64,000 bases of DNA from Maribacter spongiicola (GTDB lineage: Bacteria > Bacteroidota > Bacteroidia > Flavobacteriales > Flavobacteriaceae). Positions 1-8,405 of the stretch are shown here, in pieces. The stretch covers positions 303,744 through 367,743 of the forward strand of contig NZ_SOAY01000012.1 of the NCBI RefSeq assembly GCF_004364165.1, in the 5' to 3' direction. Both the position numbers and the translations under genes were made by a program. The notes below the pieces were generated by a model. It was not told the DNA's origin. It saw only the letters and a list, made by a program, of their open reading frames with translations, and made no database searches. Position 1 is the stretch's first letter. The number at the start of each line of letters is the position of its first letter.

Positions 1-28
1 TTTGAACCTAAAGGCAGGTGTCTTTTAG
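1..28 (+). CDS. argC: 3' end of a gene, probably argC (N-acetyl-gamma-glutamyl-phosphate reductase)
   Basis: From position 2 the second frame reads LNLKAGVF and stops at the TAG at 26-28. The residues resemble the C-terminal tail of Bacteroidota ArgC, and ArgC is the arginine step otherwise missing upstream of argD and argB here. Only eight residues are visible, so the call rests mainly on context. Frame 1 also stays open up to the start of proC, but its translation does not look like a protein tail. Confidence 0.4.
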
Positions 29-77
29 ATATAAAAATAAAAAGTGCTATGCATTTAGTACAAGTAAAAAATAAAAC

Positions 78-872
78 ATGAAAATAGCAATCATAGGCGC
101 AGGTAATTTAGGACTTTCCATTGCAAACGGAATTCTGAACAGTAACGGTGCCACCACCATGTACCTTACTAAACGAGACACAAAATCTATTATCGATTTT
201 GAGAAACACAATAAGGTGACTGTAACCAATGATAATCGTTTGGCTATACAAAATTCAGACATTCTAATATTTGCCGTCCAACCCGTTCATTTTGCCGCAA
301 TTCTAGAAGATGTAAAAGATTTACTTACTGAAAACCATGTTATTATTTCAACAATAACCGGTTTTGGAATCGACAAAATAGAAGCGGTTATCGGCAAAGA
401 CAATTATATTGTTAGAAGCATGCCCAATACCGCTATTTCTGTTGGTAAATCTATGACCTGTATCTGCAGTAATGAAAAAGGTAAAAAACGTATCGACCTA
501 ACAAAAGCTATCTTCAACAGAATGGGTCATTGTATGGAGATACCTGAGAATCAAATGCAAGCAGCAACCGTTATTTGCGCCAGTGGTATTGCCTTTTGGA
601 TGCGTTTAATTCGCGCTACAACACAAGGTGCCATTCAGTTAGGTTTTGATGCTCAAGAGGCGCAAGAATTAGCTATGCACACGTGCAACGGTGCAGCGAA
701 CTTACTTATTGAATCGGGCAATCATCCAGAACAAGAGATTGATCGAGTAACGACACCAATGGGATGCACTATTACGGGTCTAAACGAAATGGAACACCAA
801 GGTTTAAGCTCATCATTAATACGTGGTATTATTGCCTCATACGATAAGATTACCGAATTTAAAACGAAATAA
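78..872 (+). CDS. proC: pyrroline-5-carboxylate reductase
   Basis: Catalyses the last step of proline synthesis, the NAD(P)H-dependent reduction of 1-pyrroline-5-carboxylate, in the cytoplasm. The 264-residue protein opens with a Rossmann dinucleotide-binding motif (IIGAGNLG, residues 4-11). It carries the conserved MPNTA segment near residue 116 and the C-terminal dimerisation helices, where TTPMGCTITGL is the family's conserved TxPGGxT-type stretch. Length is normal. The ATG follows an AT-rich leader about 50 bp after the putative argC stop, so it is probably co-transcribed with the arginine genes. Placing proC next to argD, proA and proB puts the full glutamate-to-proline route in one operon. 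Confidence 0.95.
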   Translation: MKIAIIGAGNLGLSIANGILNSNGATTMYLTKRDTKSIIDFEKHNKVTVTNDNRLAIQNSDILIFAVQPVHFAAILEDVKDLLTENHVIISTITGFGIDKIEAVIGKDNYIVRSMPNTAISVGKSMTCICSNEKGKKRIDLTKAIFNRMGHCMEIPENQMQAATVICASGIAFWMRLIRATTQGAIQLGFDAQEAQELAMHTCNGAANLLIESGNHPEQEIDRVTTPMGCTITGLNEMEHQGLSSSLIRGIIASYDKITEFKTK

Positions 873-919
873 AATACCAGTGTACAATTAGTTCTTATAG
901 AACTTGAATCTTTTGAATT

Positions 920-2044
920 ATGAAATTATTCGACGTTTACCCACTATATAATGTTACACCTGTTTCTGCAAAAGGTATTGTGGTTACGGATGACAAAGGT
1001 CAAGATTACTTAGATTTTTATGGCGGTCATGCCGTAATATCAATTGGTCATACGCACCCACATTATGTAAAGCGCTTGAAAGATCAATTAGATAAAATCG
1101 GATTTTATAGCAATGCAGTTCAAAATCCGCTTCAAGAAGAGCTTGCTGAAAAACTAGGGGTTATTTCTGGTTGCGAGGCGTATAATCTGTTTATGTGTAA
1201 CTCAGGCGCCGAAGCCAATGAAAATGCACTTAAAATGGCATCATTCGCCACCGGAAAATCGAAAATAATTGCCTTCAACAACGGATTTCATGGTCGCACC
1301 TCTGCTGCTGTAGCGGCAACCGACAATCCGTCTATAAACGCAGAAATAAATCAACAACATGAGGTCGTTTTTCTTGACCTGAACGATGCAAAGGGTTTTG
1401 AAAGGGAAATTTCTAAAAATGTATGTGCTGTAATCATAGAATCTATTCAAGGCGTTGGTGGATTAGATGAACCCAACACAGAATTTTTACATAAAGTAGC
1501 AGCATTATGTAAAGAAAATGATGCTTTATTGATTGCCGATGAAGTACAATGCGGATTTGGTAGAAGTGGTAAATTCTTTGGATTTCAACATCATAACATA
1601 CAACCTGACATTATCAGTATTGCAAAAGGTATGGGTAACGGCTTCCCCGTTGGTGGTGTTCTTATTCATGAAGATATTAAAGCAAAATACGGAATGTTAG
1701 GTACCACTTTTGGCGGTAACCATTTAGCTTGCGTAGCCACATTGGCTGTTTTAGAAGTCATTGAGAAAGAGAACCTAATGGCAAATGCCGAAGAGCTGGG
1801 TATGTATTTCAATGAAAAGGCAAAAGAAATTCCGCAAGTAAAAAGAGTAAAAGGTAGGGGATTGATGTTGGGTCTAGAGTTCGATTTTCAGGTAGCTGAT
1901 TTACGCAAAAAACTTATTTATGACCACCACCTTTTTACCGGAGGCGCAAAAGACAAAACGGTACTTAGAATTTTACCGGCATTGAATATCACCAAACAAG
2001 ATTTAGACGTGTTTTTCACAGCTCTTAAGACTGCTTTATCATGA
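920..2044 (+). CDS. argD: acetyl/succinylornithine aminotransferase
   Basis: Class III PLP-dependent aminotransferase of 374 residues. It interconverts N-acylglutamate semialdehyde and N-acylornithine; the same fold could act on ornithine. Visible signatures are NSGAEANENALK (about residues 94-105), FHGRT (123-127), the DEVQCGFGRSG cofactor segment (207-217) and the PLP lysine K236 in SIAKGMGNGFPVGG. The stop overlaps the proA start (ATGA at 2041-2044), which implies translational coupling. Given the succinylornithine-type transcarbamylase downstream, the likely substrate is N-succinylglutamate semialdehyde. That is inferred from context and cannot be read from this protein. An ornithine delta-aminotransferase role is the main alternative because of the flanking proline genes. 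Confidence 0.9.
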   Translation: MKLFDVYPLYNVTPVSAKGIVVTDDKGQDYLDFYGGHAVISIGHTHPHYVKRLKDQLDKIGFYSNAVQNPLQEELAEKLGVISGCEAYNLFMCNSGAEANENALKMASFATGKSKIIAFNNGFHGRTSAAVAATDNPSINAEINQQHEVVFLDLNDAKGFEREISKNVCAVIIESIQGVGGLDEPNTEFLHKVAALCKENDALLIADEVQCGFGRSGKFFGFQHHNIQPDIISIAKGMGNGFPVGGVLIHEDIKAKYGMLGTTFGGNHLACVATLAVLEVIEKENLMANAEELGMYFNEKAKEIPQVKRVKGRGLMLGLEFDFQVADLRKKLIYDHHLFTGGAKDKTVLRILPALNITKQDLDVFFTALKTALS

Positions 2045-3237
2045 TAAAAACGCTCGACTTAGCAAAAAGAAATGCCGTATTAAAACGGATGGCAGAATTG
2101 GTTCTACAAGAAGAATCAATTTTAATGTCTGCCAATGAAAAAGATTTAAACTCTTTCGAATCTGATGATATCGCAATGATCGACCGCTTAAAGGTGGATA
2201 AAGATAAGGTTAGAGAAATGGTTTCTTCCTTGAAAAAATTAGCTGTATTAGCCGATCCGTTACATGTAGAACGTTTTCAATTTACCCATGATAACGGGCT
2301 AGAAATCAGCAATAAAACGGCTCCCTTCGGTACTATTATGATTATCTATGAATCTAGGCCAGATGTCACTATTGAAGCTGCCGGTATTGCTTTTAAATCT
2401 GGAAACAAAATTTTATTAAAGGGAGGCAAAGAATCATTGAACTCCAATTTGGTTTTAGTCAATTTATGGCATAAAGCTTTAGAGTCCTGTGACTGTTCTG
2501 AAGATTGGATTACCTATCTCAATTATTCGCGAGAAGAAACCCAACAGTTTCTTGAAAATCCGACTCAAAAACTAGATTTAATTGTTCCGCGTGGTGGTGA
2601 AAAATTGATTGCTTTTGTAAAGCAACATGCGCAATGCCCTGTAATTGTAAGTGGTCGTGGAAACAACTTTGTATATGTTTCGCATGAAGCAAATCTGCAA
2701 ATGGCTTTAGATATCATTGTCAATGCAAAGACCACAAAAATATCGGCGTGTAATGCTGTTGACAAAGTAATTATCTCAAGAGATTTACCACGTAAAATGG
2801 AGTTTCTAAATCATTTGATCAAAACCCTTAAAAAACACAATGTAGAAATTTTAACCGATGCAAAACTAGCCGGATTAGAAGGCACTTCTCAGATGGAAGA
2901 TGAATCTGTTTGGTTTGAAGAGTTTCTAGATTATAAAATTGTCATCGGGCAAGTGCCAGATGTTGAAGAGGCCATACAGCACATTAACACCTATGGTGGT
3001 GGTCACTCAGCTGCCATCATTACCAAAGACGAAGAAGAAGCTGAAATTTTTATGCAGTCCGTTGATACTGCGGCTGTGTATCATAACGCATCTACCCGTT
3101 TTACCGATGGTGGGCAATTTGGACTTGGTGGTGAATTAGCTATCAGTACCGATAAATTACACCAGCGAGGCCCTATTGGGCTGCAACACCTCGTGACCAA
3201 TAAGTGGTATGTAAAAGGGAATGGACAGATTAGATAG
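2041..3237 (+). CDS. proA: glutamate-5-semialdehyde dehydrogenase (gamma-glutamyl phosphate reductase)
   Basis: Second enzyme of proline synthesis. It reduces gamma-glutamyl phosphate with NADPH to glutamate semialdehyde, which cyclises and is then reduced by ProC. The 398-residue protein has the aldehyde dehydrogenase fold. It shows IYESRPDVTIEAAG (about residues 102-115), LKGGKE (126-131), VPRGGE (182-187) and the catalytic cysteine C237 in KISACNAVDK. The start overlaps argD by 4 bp. The gene is followed by a heptamer tandem repeat instead of the tight junctions seen elsewhere in the operon, with proB beginning 104 bp later. Confidence 0.95.
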   Translation: MIKTLDLAKRNAVLKRMAELVLQEESILMSANEKDLNSFESDDIAMIDRLKVDKDKVREMVSSLKKLAVLADPLHVERFQFTHDNGLEISNKTAPFGTIMIIYESRPDVTIEAAGIAFKSGNKILLKGGKESLNSNLVLVNLWHKALESCDCSEDWITYLNYSREETQQFLENPTQKLDLIVPRGGEKLIAFVKQHAQCPVIVSGRGNNFVYVSHEANLQMALDIIVNAKTTKISACNAVDKVIISRDLPRKMEFLNHLIKTLKKHNVEILTDAKLAGLEGTSQMEDESVWFEEFLDYKIVIGQVPDVEEAIQHINTYGGGHSAAIITKDEEEAEIFMQSVDTAAVYHNASTRFTDGGQFGLGGELAISTDKLHQRGPIGLQHLVTNKWYVKGNGQIR

Positions 3238-3306
3238 TTAGGAATTAGGAGTTAGGAGTTAGGAGTTAGGAGTTAGGAGTTAGGAGTTAGGAGTTAGGAG
3301 TTAGGA
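3238..3306 (+). repeat. GGAGTTA heptamer tandem array between proA and proB
   Basis: Directly after the proA stop codon the sequence has one imperfect unit (GGAATTA, 3241-3247) and then eight perfect GGAGTTA units up to 3303. It ends in GGAAAAATAAAA. A shorter copy of the same unit, also ending in an A-rich run, lies at 63732-63764. No reading frame or RNA structure is evident. Confidence 0.95.
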
Positions 3307-3341
3307 AAAATAAAAGCTTGACCTGACAAAATTGAATTAGA

Positions 3342-4109
3342 ATGCTGAAAAAGAGAATTTTATTAAAATTAGGATCTAATACTTTAACGAAGGATACCGA
3401 CCACATCTCTCGTGGTAAAATTGAAGATATTGGTAGGCAAATAGCAGCCTTAAAAGATCAATATGAATTCATTATCGTGAGTTCTGGTGCTATTGCCGCA
3501 GCGAAACAATTTGTAAAACTGGAGCATAATGGTGAAGAAATCAATGTAAAACAAGCATTGGCATCTATTGGTCAGCCACACTTAATGCGTATTTTTCAAG
3601 AGAATTTTAGAGAATTAGGCCTTTTTACATCACAGTGTTTACTATCGTATTCCGACTTTGAAAAAGAGCAAACTAGAGTGAATATTAAAAACACGATAAA
3701 CGTTCTGGTCGCTAACAATTTCATTCCTATTATCAATGAAAATGATACTGTGGCCACCGATGAAATTAAGTTTGGTGACAATGATAAATTAGCAGGTTTA
3801 ACCGCGTCTCTTTTATCCGCAGATATACTAATAATAGCCACAAATACGGACGGTATCTATACCAAAGCATCGCTATCGTCGGCAAAACCTACCACTATCG
3901 AACAGGTGACCGACCTTAGTGAATTACAAAAAGAAATTGGGGAATCTAAATCGAGCCATGGCACCGGCGGAATGCAGTCTAAGATAGATGCTGCAACTAT
4001 CGCACAAAAAGCAGGGATTGAAACTTGGATCACCAATGGCTTAACCGATAATTTCATTACCGACGCCATGAATAACAAAAGTACTTTTACAAAAATTAAA
4101 GCATCATGA
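3342..4109 (+). CDS. proB: glutamate 5-kinase, short form without PUA domain
   Basis: First enzyme of proline synthesis. It phosphorylates the gamma-carboxyl of glutamate using ATP, and its product goes to ProA. The 255-residue protein is an amino-acid kinase with LLKLGSNTL at the N-terminus, VSSGAIAAA (about residues 47-55), NENDTVATDEIKFGDND (about 132-148) and GTGGMQSKIDAA (about 206-217). It ends after the kinase domain, so the roughly 100-residue PUA domain of the E. coli-type enzyme is absent. The short form is also known in other bacteria. The 3' end overlaps the argF' start (ATGA at 4106-4109). Confidence 0.93.
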   Translation: MLKKRILLKLGSNTLTKDTDHISRGKIEDIGRQIAALKDQYEFIIVSSGAIAAAKQFVKLEHNGEEINVKQALASIGQPHLMRIFQENFRELGLFTSQCLLSYSDFEKEQTRVNIKNTINVLVANNFIPIINENDTVATDEIKFGDNDKLAGLTASLLSADILIIATNTDGIYTKASLSSAKPTTIEQVTDLSELQKEIGESKSSHGTGGMQSKIDAATIAQKAGIETWITNGLTDNFITDAMNNKSTFTKIKAS

Positions 4110-5047
4110 ATTACCTTTCCATAAACGATATCGACTCTTTATCTACCTGGGTAAAAGAAGCTATTGCATTAAAAAAACAACCTAAAAAATTTAAAACTTT
4201 AGGTAACGATAAAACCATAGGGCTCCTATTTTTCAACAACTCGCTTCGTACGCGTTTAAGCACTCAAAAAGCGGCCATGAATTTAGGTATGGAAGTTATT
4301 GTCATGAACTTTGGCAGTGAAGGTTGGGCTTTAGAATATGTCGATGGCACTATTATGGATCAAGGCACCTCTGAGCATATAAAAGAAGCTGCACAGGTAA
4401 TTTCTCAGTATTGCGATATCATAGCCATACGTGCATTTGCAGGCTTGGTTGACAAAGAATTAGATGAAGCAGAAGAAGTTTTAAACGGATTTAAAACCTA
4501 TGCTTCTGTACCTATCGTAAATATGGAGAGCTCAGTTGGGCACCCCTTACAGGCACTAACCGATGCCATTACTTTAGAAGAACATAATTTTAAGAATAAC
4601 CCAAAAGTAGTTTTGTCATGGGCGCCACACCCAAGGGCTTTACCGCACGCGGTTGCCAATTCATTTATACAGATGATGCAAAAGCAGAATGCTGAATTTG
4701 TAATTACGCATCCTGAGGGTTATGAGCTAGATCCTAACATTACTAAAGATTCTAAAATTGAATACAATCAAGAAAAGGCTTTAGAAAATGCCGATTTTGT
4801 GTATGTGAAAAACTGGAGTAGCTATACCGATTATGGTCAAATAAAATCACAAGATCCTAATTGGCAAATGACCCTTAAGAAATTAGGAAAAGCTAAGTTT
4901 ATGCACTGCCTTCCTGTACGTAGAAATGTTGTAGTTGCCGACGAAGTTTTAGATAGTGAGCAATCTTTGGTTATTGAACAAGCGAATAACAGAACGTATG
5001 CCGCTCAATTGGTTCTAAAGAAAATACTGGAAAGCAATGAAAATTAG
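4106..5047 (+). CDS. argF': N-succinylornithine (or N-acetylornithine) carbamoyltransferase
   Basis: Transcarbamylase of 313 residues that carbamoylates an N-acylated ornithine in the arginine pathway. It has the family motifs FFNNSLRTRLST (residues 42-53; carbamoyl phosphate site) and MHCLPVRRN near the C-terminus. WAPHPRALPHAV and ITHPEGYELDP match what I recall of the Bacteroides fragilis succinylornithine enzyme. The specificity loop reads GTSEHI, with serine 89 about where the Bacteroides enzyme has proline and the acetylornithine enzyme has glutamate. That favours the succinyl substrate. The gene overlaps proB by 4 bp and the next small gene by 11 bp. Confidence 0.88.
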   Translation: MNYLSINDIDSLSTWVKEAIALKKQPKKFKTLGNDKTIGLLFFNNSLRTRLSTQKAAMNLGMEVIVMNFGSEGWALEYVDGTIMDQGTSEHIKEAAQVISQYCDIIAIRAFAGLVDKELDEAEEVLNGFKTYASVPIVNMESSVGHPLQALTDAITLEEHNFKNNPKVVLSWAPHPRALPHAVANSFIQMMQKQNAEFVITHPEGYELDPNITKDSKIEYNQEKALENADFVYVKNWSSYTDYGQIKSQDPNWQMTLKKLGKAKFMHCLPVRRNVVVADEVLDSEQSLVIEQANNRTYAAQLVLKKILESNEN

Positions 5048-5219
5048 TAAATGGATTTATATTGGTATCGCACTTTTTGCACTCATTTTATTTGTGGCAA
5101 ATATGGTCGATATCGACCATAGCACCGCACATTGGAAAACCTATATGGGACCCGTTAGTAACATAATTCTTATTGTTGCCATGGTTCTCATGTTCAAATT
5201 TTCTGAAAATGAAAAATAA
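5037..5219 (+). CDS. small two-helix membrane protein inside the arginine operon
   Basis: A 60-residue protein with two hydrophobic stretches (about residues 7-23 and 38-54) joined by a short polar loop containing VDIDHSTAHW. It ends in a charged tail. Its ATG lies inside the 3' end of argF' (11 bp overlap) and its stop lies inside the 5' end of argB (11 bp overlap at 5209-5219), so all three genes are probably translationally coupled. I do not recognise a family and assign no function. The double overlap and good coding character suggest a real gene. A role in arginine metabolism is only a guess from position. Confidence 0.7.
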   Translation: MKISKWIYIGIALFALILFVANMVDIDHSTAHWKTYMGPVSNIILIVAMVLMFKFSENEK

Positions 5220-5988
5220 ACTAAGCGTAGTAAAAATTGGCGGTAATGTCATTGAAGATGAAAAGGCTCTAGCTATTTTTCTTACTGCATTTGCCAAACT
5301 AGAAGGATTAAAAATATTAGTTCATGGTGGTGGTAAATTAGCTACTCAACTCGCAACTAAGTTAGGTATTGAATCTAAAATGATAGACGGTAGGCGTATT
5401 ACCGATGCTGAAACTGTCGATATTATTACCATGGTTTATGGCGGCTTGGCAAACAAGAAAATCGTTGCCCAGCTTCAAGCAAAAAATATAAATGCAATTG
5501 GTTTAAGTGGTGCCGATGGTGATAGCATACAGGCACACAAAAGACCTGTAAAAGAAATTGATTACGGATTCGTAGGTGATATTGATGGTGTAAATTCTGA
5601 TTTAATTAGCAATCTTTTATCCATCAACCTTACTCCTATTTTTTGTGCATTATCGCACGATGGCGCAGGGCAATTACTGAATACGAATGCAGATACCATT
5701 GCTTCTGAAATTGCAATTGGTATGGCATCAACCTATGAAACTACTCTTTATTACTGCTTTGAAAAAAAGGGTGTTTTACTAGATATTTCCGATGATAATA
5801 GTGTTGTAAAAAATATCAATACAGACACATATAAAGAGCTATTATCAGAAGGGGTAATAGCTGACGGCATGTTGCCTAAACTCCATAATTGCTTTCATGC
5901 CTTGAACAATACTGTTGAAAAAGTATGTTTGGGAGATGTAACTATGTTAGGTAAAAACACCGAACTGTTCACTACGTTAACCTTATAA
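5209..5988 (+). CDS. argB: N-acetylglutamate (or N-succinylglutamate) kinase
   Basis: Amino-acid kinase of 259 residues that phosphorylates the gamma-carboxyl of N-acylglutamate. It shows VVKIGGNVIED (residues 6-16), ILVHGGGK (about 36-43), DGRRIT and the C-terminal DGMLPKL segment. A longer frame opens at a TTG at 5173, but homology to the kinase starts with MKNKLSVVKIGG, so the ATG at 5209 is chosen. That start overlaps the upstream small gene by 11 bp. It probably handles the same acyl form as the neighbouring transcarbamylase. The stop is 1 bp before the argE-like start. Confidence 0.92.
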   Translation: MKNKLSVVKIGGNVIEDEKALAIFLTAFAKLEGLKILVHGGGKLATQLATKLGIESKMIDGRRITDAETVDIITMVYGGLANKKIVAQLQAKNINAIGLSGADGDSIQAHKRPVKEIDYGFVGDIDGVNSDLISNLLSINLTPIFCALSHDGAGQLLNTNADTIASEIAIGMASTYETTLYYCFEKKGVLLDISDDNSVVKNINTDTYKELLSEGVIADGMLPKLHNCFHALNNTVEKVCLGDVTMLGKNTELFTTLTL

Positions 5989-5989
5989 T

Positions 5990-7054
5990 ATGAATCAAAC
6001 AGAACTTACAGAAAGTGCCATGGATTTATTAAAAGAACTGATTTCAATAGAATCATTTTCTAAGGAAGAAGACAAAACTGCAGATGCAATACAAGTGTGG
6101 CTGGCAAAATATAACATACCTACAGAAAGGGATCTGAACAATGTTATAGCGAAAAATAAATTTTGGGACGATAGTAAACCAACCCTTCTTTTAAACTCGC
6201 ATCACGATACTGTAAAGCCAAATACTGCCTATACAAAAGACCCTTTTTTGCCGCACATAGAAGATGGTAAATTATTTGGGCTAGGGAGTAATGACGCAGG
6301 TGGACCTTTAGTTTCCCTTCTTGCAACTTTCGTGAATTATTACAATGATGAAAACCTCAACCATAATATTTTAATGGTCGCTTCTGCCGAAGAAGAAAAT
6401 GCAGGTGAGAATAGCTTACGCGGATTGCTTCCTAAATTACCGCATATTGATGTAGCCATAGTTGGCGAACCTACATTAATGCAACTTGCTATCGCCGAAA
6501 AAGGATTAGTTGTTTTTGATGCTGTAGTTAAGGGTACTCCCTCGCACGCAGCGCATCCTAATGAAGATAATTCCATTTACAATTCTATTAAAGTTTTAGA
6601 ATGGTTTAAGAATTACAAGTTCAAAAAGTCATCTGAAGCTTTAGGAGATGTAAAAATGACCGTTACACAAATTAGTGCTGGATCGCAACATAATGTGGTA
6701 CCAGCACAGGTTGATATGGTAGTTGATGTCCGGGTGAACGATGCCTATAGCAACAAAGAAATTGCAGATTTACTGAAGAAGGATGCGCCATGCAAATTAA
6801 AGGAGCGATCTTTACGCCTGAATTCGTCGAAAATAGACAAAGACCATGAGTTAGTGAAATCTGGGATAGCATTAGGCAGAACGACTTACGGCTCTCCTAC
6901 CCTTTCTGATCAAGCAGCGTTAAGTTGTCAGTCATTGAAACTAGGACCTGGAGACAGCACACGTTCGCACTCAGCAAATGAATTTATCTATGTTCATGAA
7001 ATTGAAGAAGGTATAGATTTGTATATTAAAATAGTAAAAGGATTTATAAAATAG
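5990..7054 (+). CDS. argE: M20-family N-acyl-ornithine/citrulline deacylase (ArgE-like)
   Basis: Zinc-dependent amidohydrolase of 354 residues that removes the acyl group from an arginine-pathway intermediate. When the transcarbamylase acts on acylornithine, the substrate is acylcitrulline. The M20 metal-site motifs are visible: NSHHDTV (residues 69-75), GSNDAGGP (99-106), the AEEENAGE pair of glutamates (133-140), VGEPT near 158 and a late histidine in the TRSHSANEFI segment. It starts 1 bp after argB stops. A long imperfect hairpin separates it from argH. The succinyl preference is inferred from the operon. Confidence 0.88.
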   Translation: MNQTELTESAMDLLKELISIESFSKEEDKTADAIQVWLAKYNIPTERDLNNVIAKNKFWDDSKPTLLLNSHHDTVKPNTAYTKDPFLPHIEDGKLFGLGSNDAGGPLVSLLATFVNYYNDENLNHNILMVASAEEENAGENSLRGLLPKLPHIDVAIVGEPTLMQLAIAEKGLVVFDAVVKGTPSHAAHPNEDNSIYNSIKVLEWFKNYKFKKSSEALGDVKMTVTQISAGSQHNVVPAQVDMVVDVRVNDAYSNKEIADLLKKDAPCKLKERSLRLNSSKIDKDHELVKSGIALGRTTYGSPTLSDQAALSCQSLKLGPGDSTRSHSANEFIYVHEIEEGIDLYIKIVKGFIK

Positions 7055-7059
7055 AATTA

Positions 7060-7107
7060 AGTATTAAGTACAAAGTATTAAGACCTCTATACTTTATACT
7101 TAATACT
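7060..7107 (+). repeat. long inverted repeat between argE and argH
   Basis: Two 19-nt arms (7060-7078 and 7089-7107) are complementary except for one position, with a 10-nt loop. A further partial copy of the ACTTAATACT unit follows at 7112-7121. There is no T-run after the stem, so this is not a typical terminator. It could be an mRNA processing or stability element within the operon, or a dispersed repeat. Confidence 0.8.
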
Positions 7108-7127
7108 AATTACTTAATACTGAAAAA

Positions 7128-8405
7128 ATGAAACTCTGGGATAAAGGATTTAGCACTGATAAAAAAATTGATCATTTTACCGTTGGTAACGATAGGGAAT
7201 TGGATTTGGTTTTAGCCAAGTACGACGTAATCGCATCTAAAGCTCATGCTAAAATGCTAGGTGAAATTGGTTTGCTAACGCCCAAAGAAACTCAAGAGCT
7301 TGTTAATGAGTTAAACCATATTGCGGCGCGAATAGAGAAAGGGACATTTTCTATAGAAAAATCTTTTGAAGACATGCATTCTAAAATAGAATACATGCTA
7401 ACCCTTAGTTTAGGTGATACTGGTAAAAAAATACATACGGCAAGGTCAAGAAATGATCAAGTTTTAGTGGCTATGCACCTGTATTTAAAAGATGAATTGT
7501 CAGAAATTAAGTCAATGACAAAGTCGCTTTTTAACCTTCTACTGGTAAAAGCTCAAGAGCATAAAGATGTTCTATTACCCGGGTATACGCACTTACAAAT
7601 TGCTATGCCATCTTCATTCGGACTTTGGTTTTCTGCCTATGCAGAAAGTTTAATAGATGACCTTTATTTTATTGATGCAGCTTATAAAGTAGCGGATCAA
7701 AACCCTTTAGGTAGTGCTGCTGGTTACGGAAGTTCTTTTGCTATAGATCGTAGTTTCACTACTGAAGAAATGGGTTTTACAACTATGAAGTATAATGTAG
7801 TGGCTGCACAAATGAGTAGAGGAAAAGCGGAGAAAGCGACGGCCTTTGGCATTGCCAATATTGCCGCTACCCTATCTAAAATGGCTATGGATATTTGTTT
7901 GTATATGAGCCAAAACTTCAATTTCATCTCTTTTCCAGATGAACTGACCACAGGTTCTAGCATCATGCCACATAAAAAGAATCCCGATGTTTTTGAATTG
8001 GTTCGTGGTAAGTGTAATAAGTTACAGTCCATACCAAATCAACTTACTTTAATTATCAATAATCTGCCAAGTGGTTATCATAGAGATTTACAGTTGGTAA
8101 AAGAAATCATCATTCCTGCTATACAAGATATGAAGGCTTGTCTAGAAATTTTGACATTCAGCCTTAAAGAAATTAGGGTTAATGAAAATATTTTGGACGA
8201 CCCAAAATATGACTATTTATTTAGTGTAGATACCTTGAATGAATTGGTACAAAACGGAATGCCTTTTAGAGATGCCTATAAGAAAATGGGGCAAGATATT
8301 AATGATGGTACCTTTACTCCAAAAAGAGATATTCATCATACCCATGAAGGTAGTTTAGGTAATTTATGTTTGAAGGAAATTCATGATAAAATGAAAAATA
8401 TTTAA
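7128..8405 (+). CDS. argH: argininosuccinate lyase
   Basis: Last step of arginine synthesis: cleaves argininosuccinate to arginine and fumarate. The 425-residue protein belongs to the fumarase/aspartase superfamily. It has ARSRNDQV (about residues 105-112), the PGYTHLQIAMPSSFG segment (about 149-163) and the signature GSSIMPHKKNPDVFELVRG (about 277-295), which holds the catalytic serine loop. It is somewhat shorter than the usual 450-470 residues because the C-terminal part is compact. It is the last gene of the arg/pro operon, and its 3' end overlaps the convergent yihY-family gene by 4 bp, leaving no room for a terminator between them. Confidence 0.95.
   Translation: MKLWDKGFSTDKKIDHFTVGNDRELDLVLAKYDVIASKAHAKMLGEIGLLTPKETQELVNELNHIAARIEKGTFSIEKSFEDMHSKIEYMLTLSLGDTGKKIHTARSRNDQVLVAMHLYLKDELSEIKSMTKSLFNLLLVKAQEHKDVLLPGYTHLQIAMPSSFGLWFSAYAESLIDDLYFIDAAYKVADQNPLGSAAGYGSSFAIDRSFTTEEMGFTTMKYNVVAAQMSRGKAEKATAFGIANIAATLSKMAMDICLYMSQNFNFISFPDELTTGSSIMPHKKNPDVFELVRGKCNKLQSIPNQLTLIINNLPSGYHRDLQLVKEIIIPAIQDMKACLEILTFSLKEIRVNENILDDPKYDYLFSVDTLNELVQNGMPFRDAYKKMGQDINDGTFTPKRDIHHTHEGSLGNLCLKEIHDKMKNI

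Noticed and set aside
890..904. Small hairpin AGTTCT/AGAACT between proC and argD
   Set aside because: Six base pairs with no T-run is too weak to call a terminator or attenuator.
3238..3306. Tandem repeats considered as a CRISPR array
   Set aside because: Units are 7 bp, contiguous and without spacers, and no cas genes are present. The same applies to the arrays at 63732-64000.
5173..5208. TTG start extending argB upstream
   Set aside because: Kinase homology begins at the ATG at 5209, and the extra residues are translated out of frame from the small membrane protein gene.
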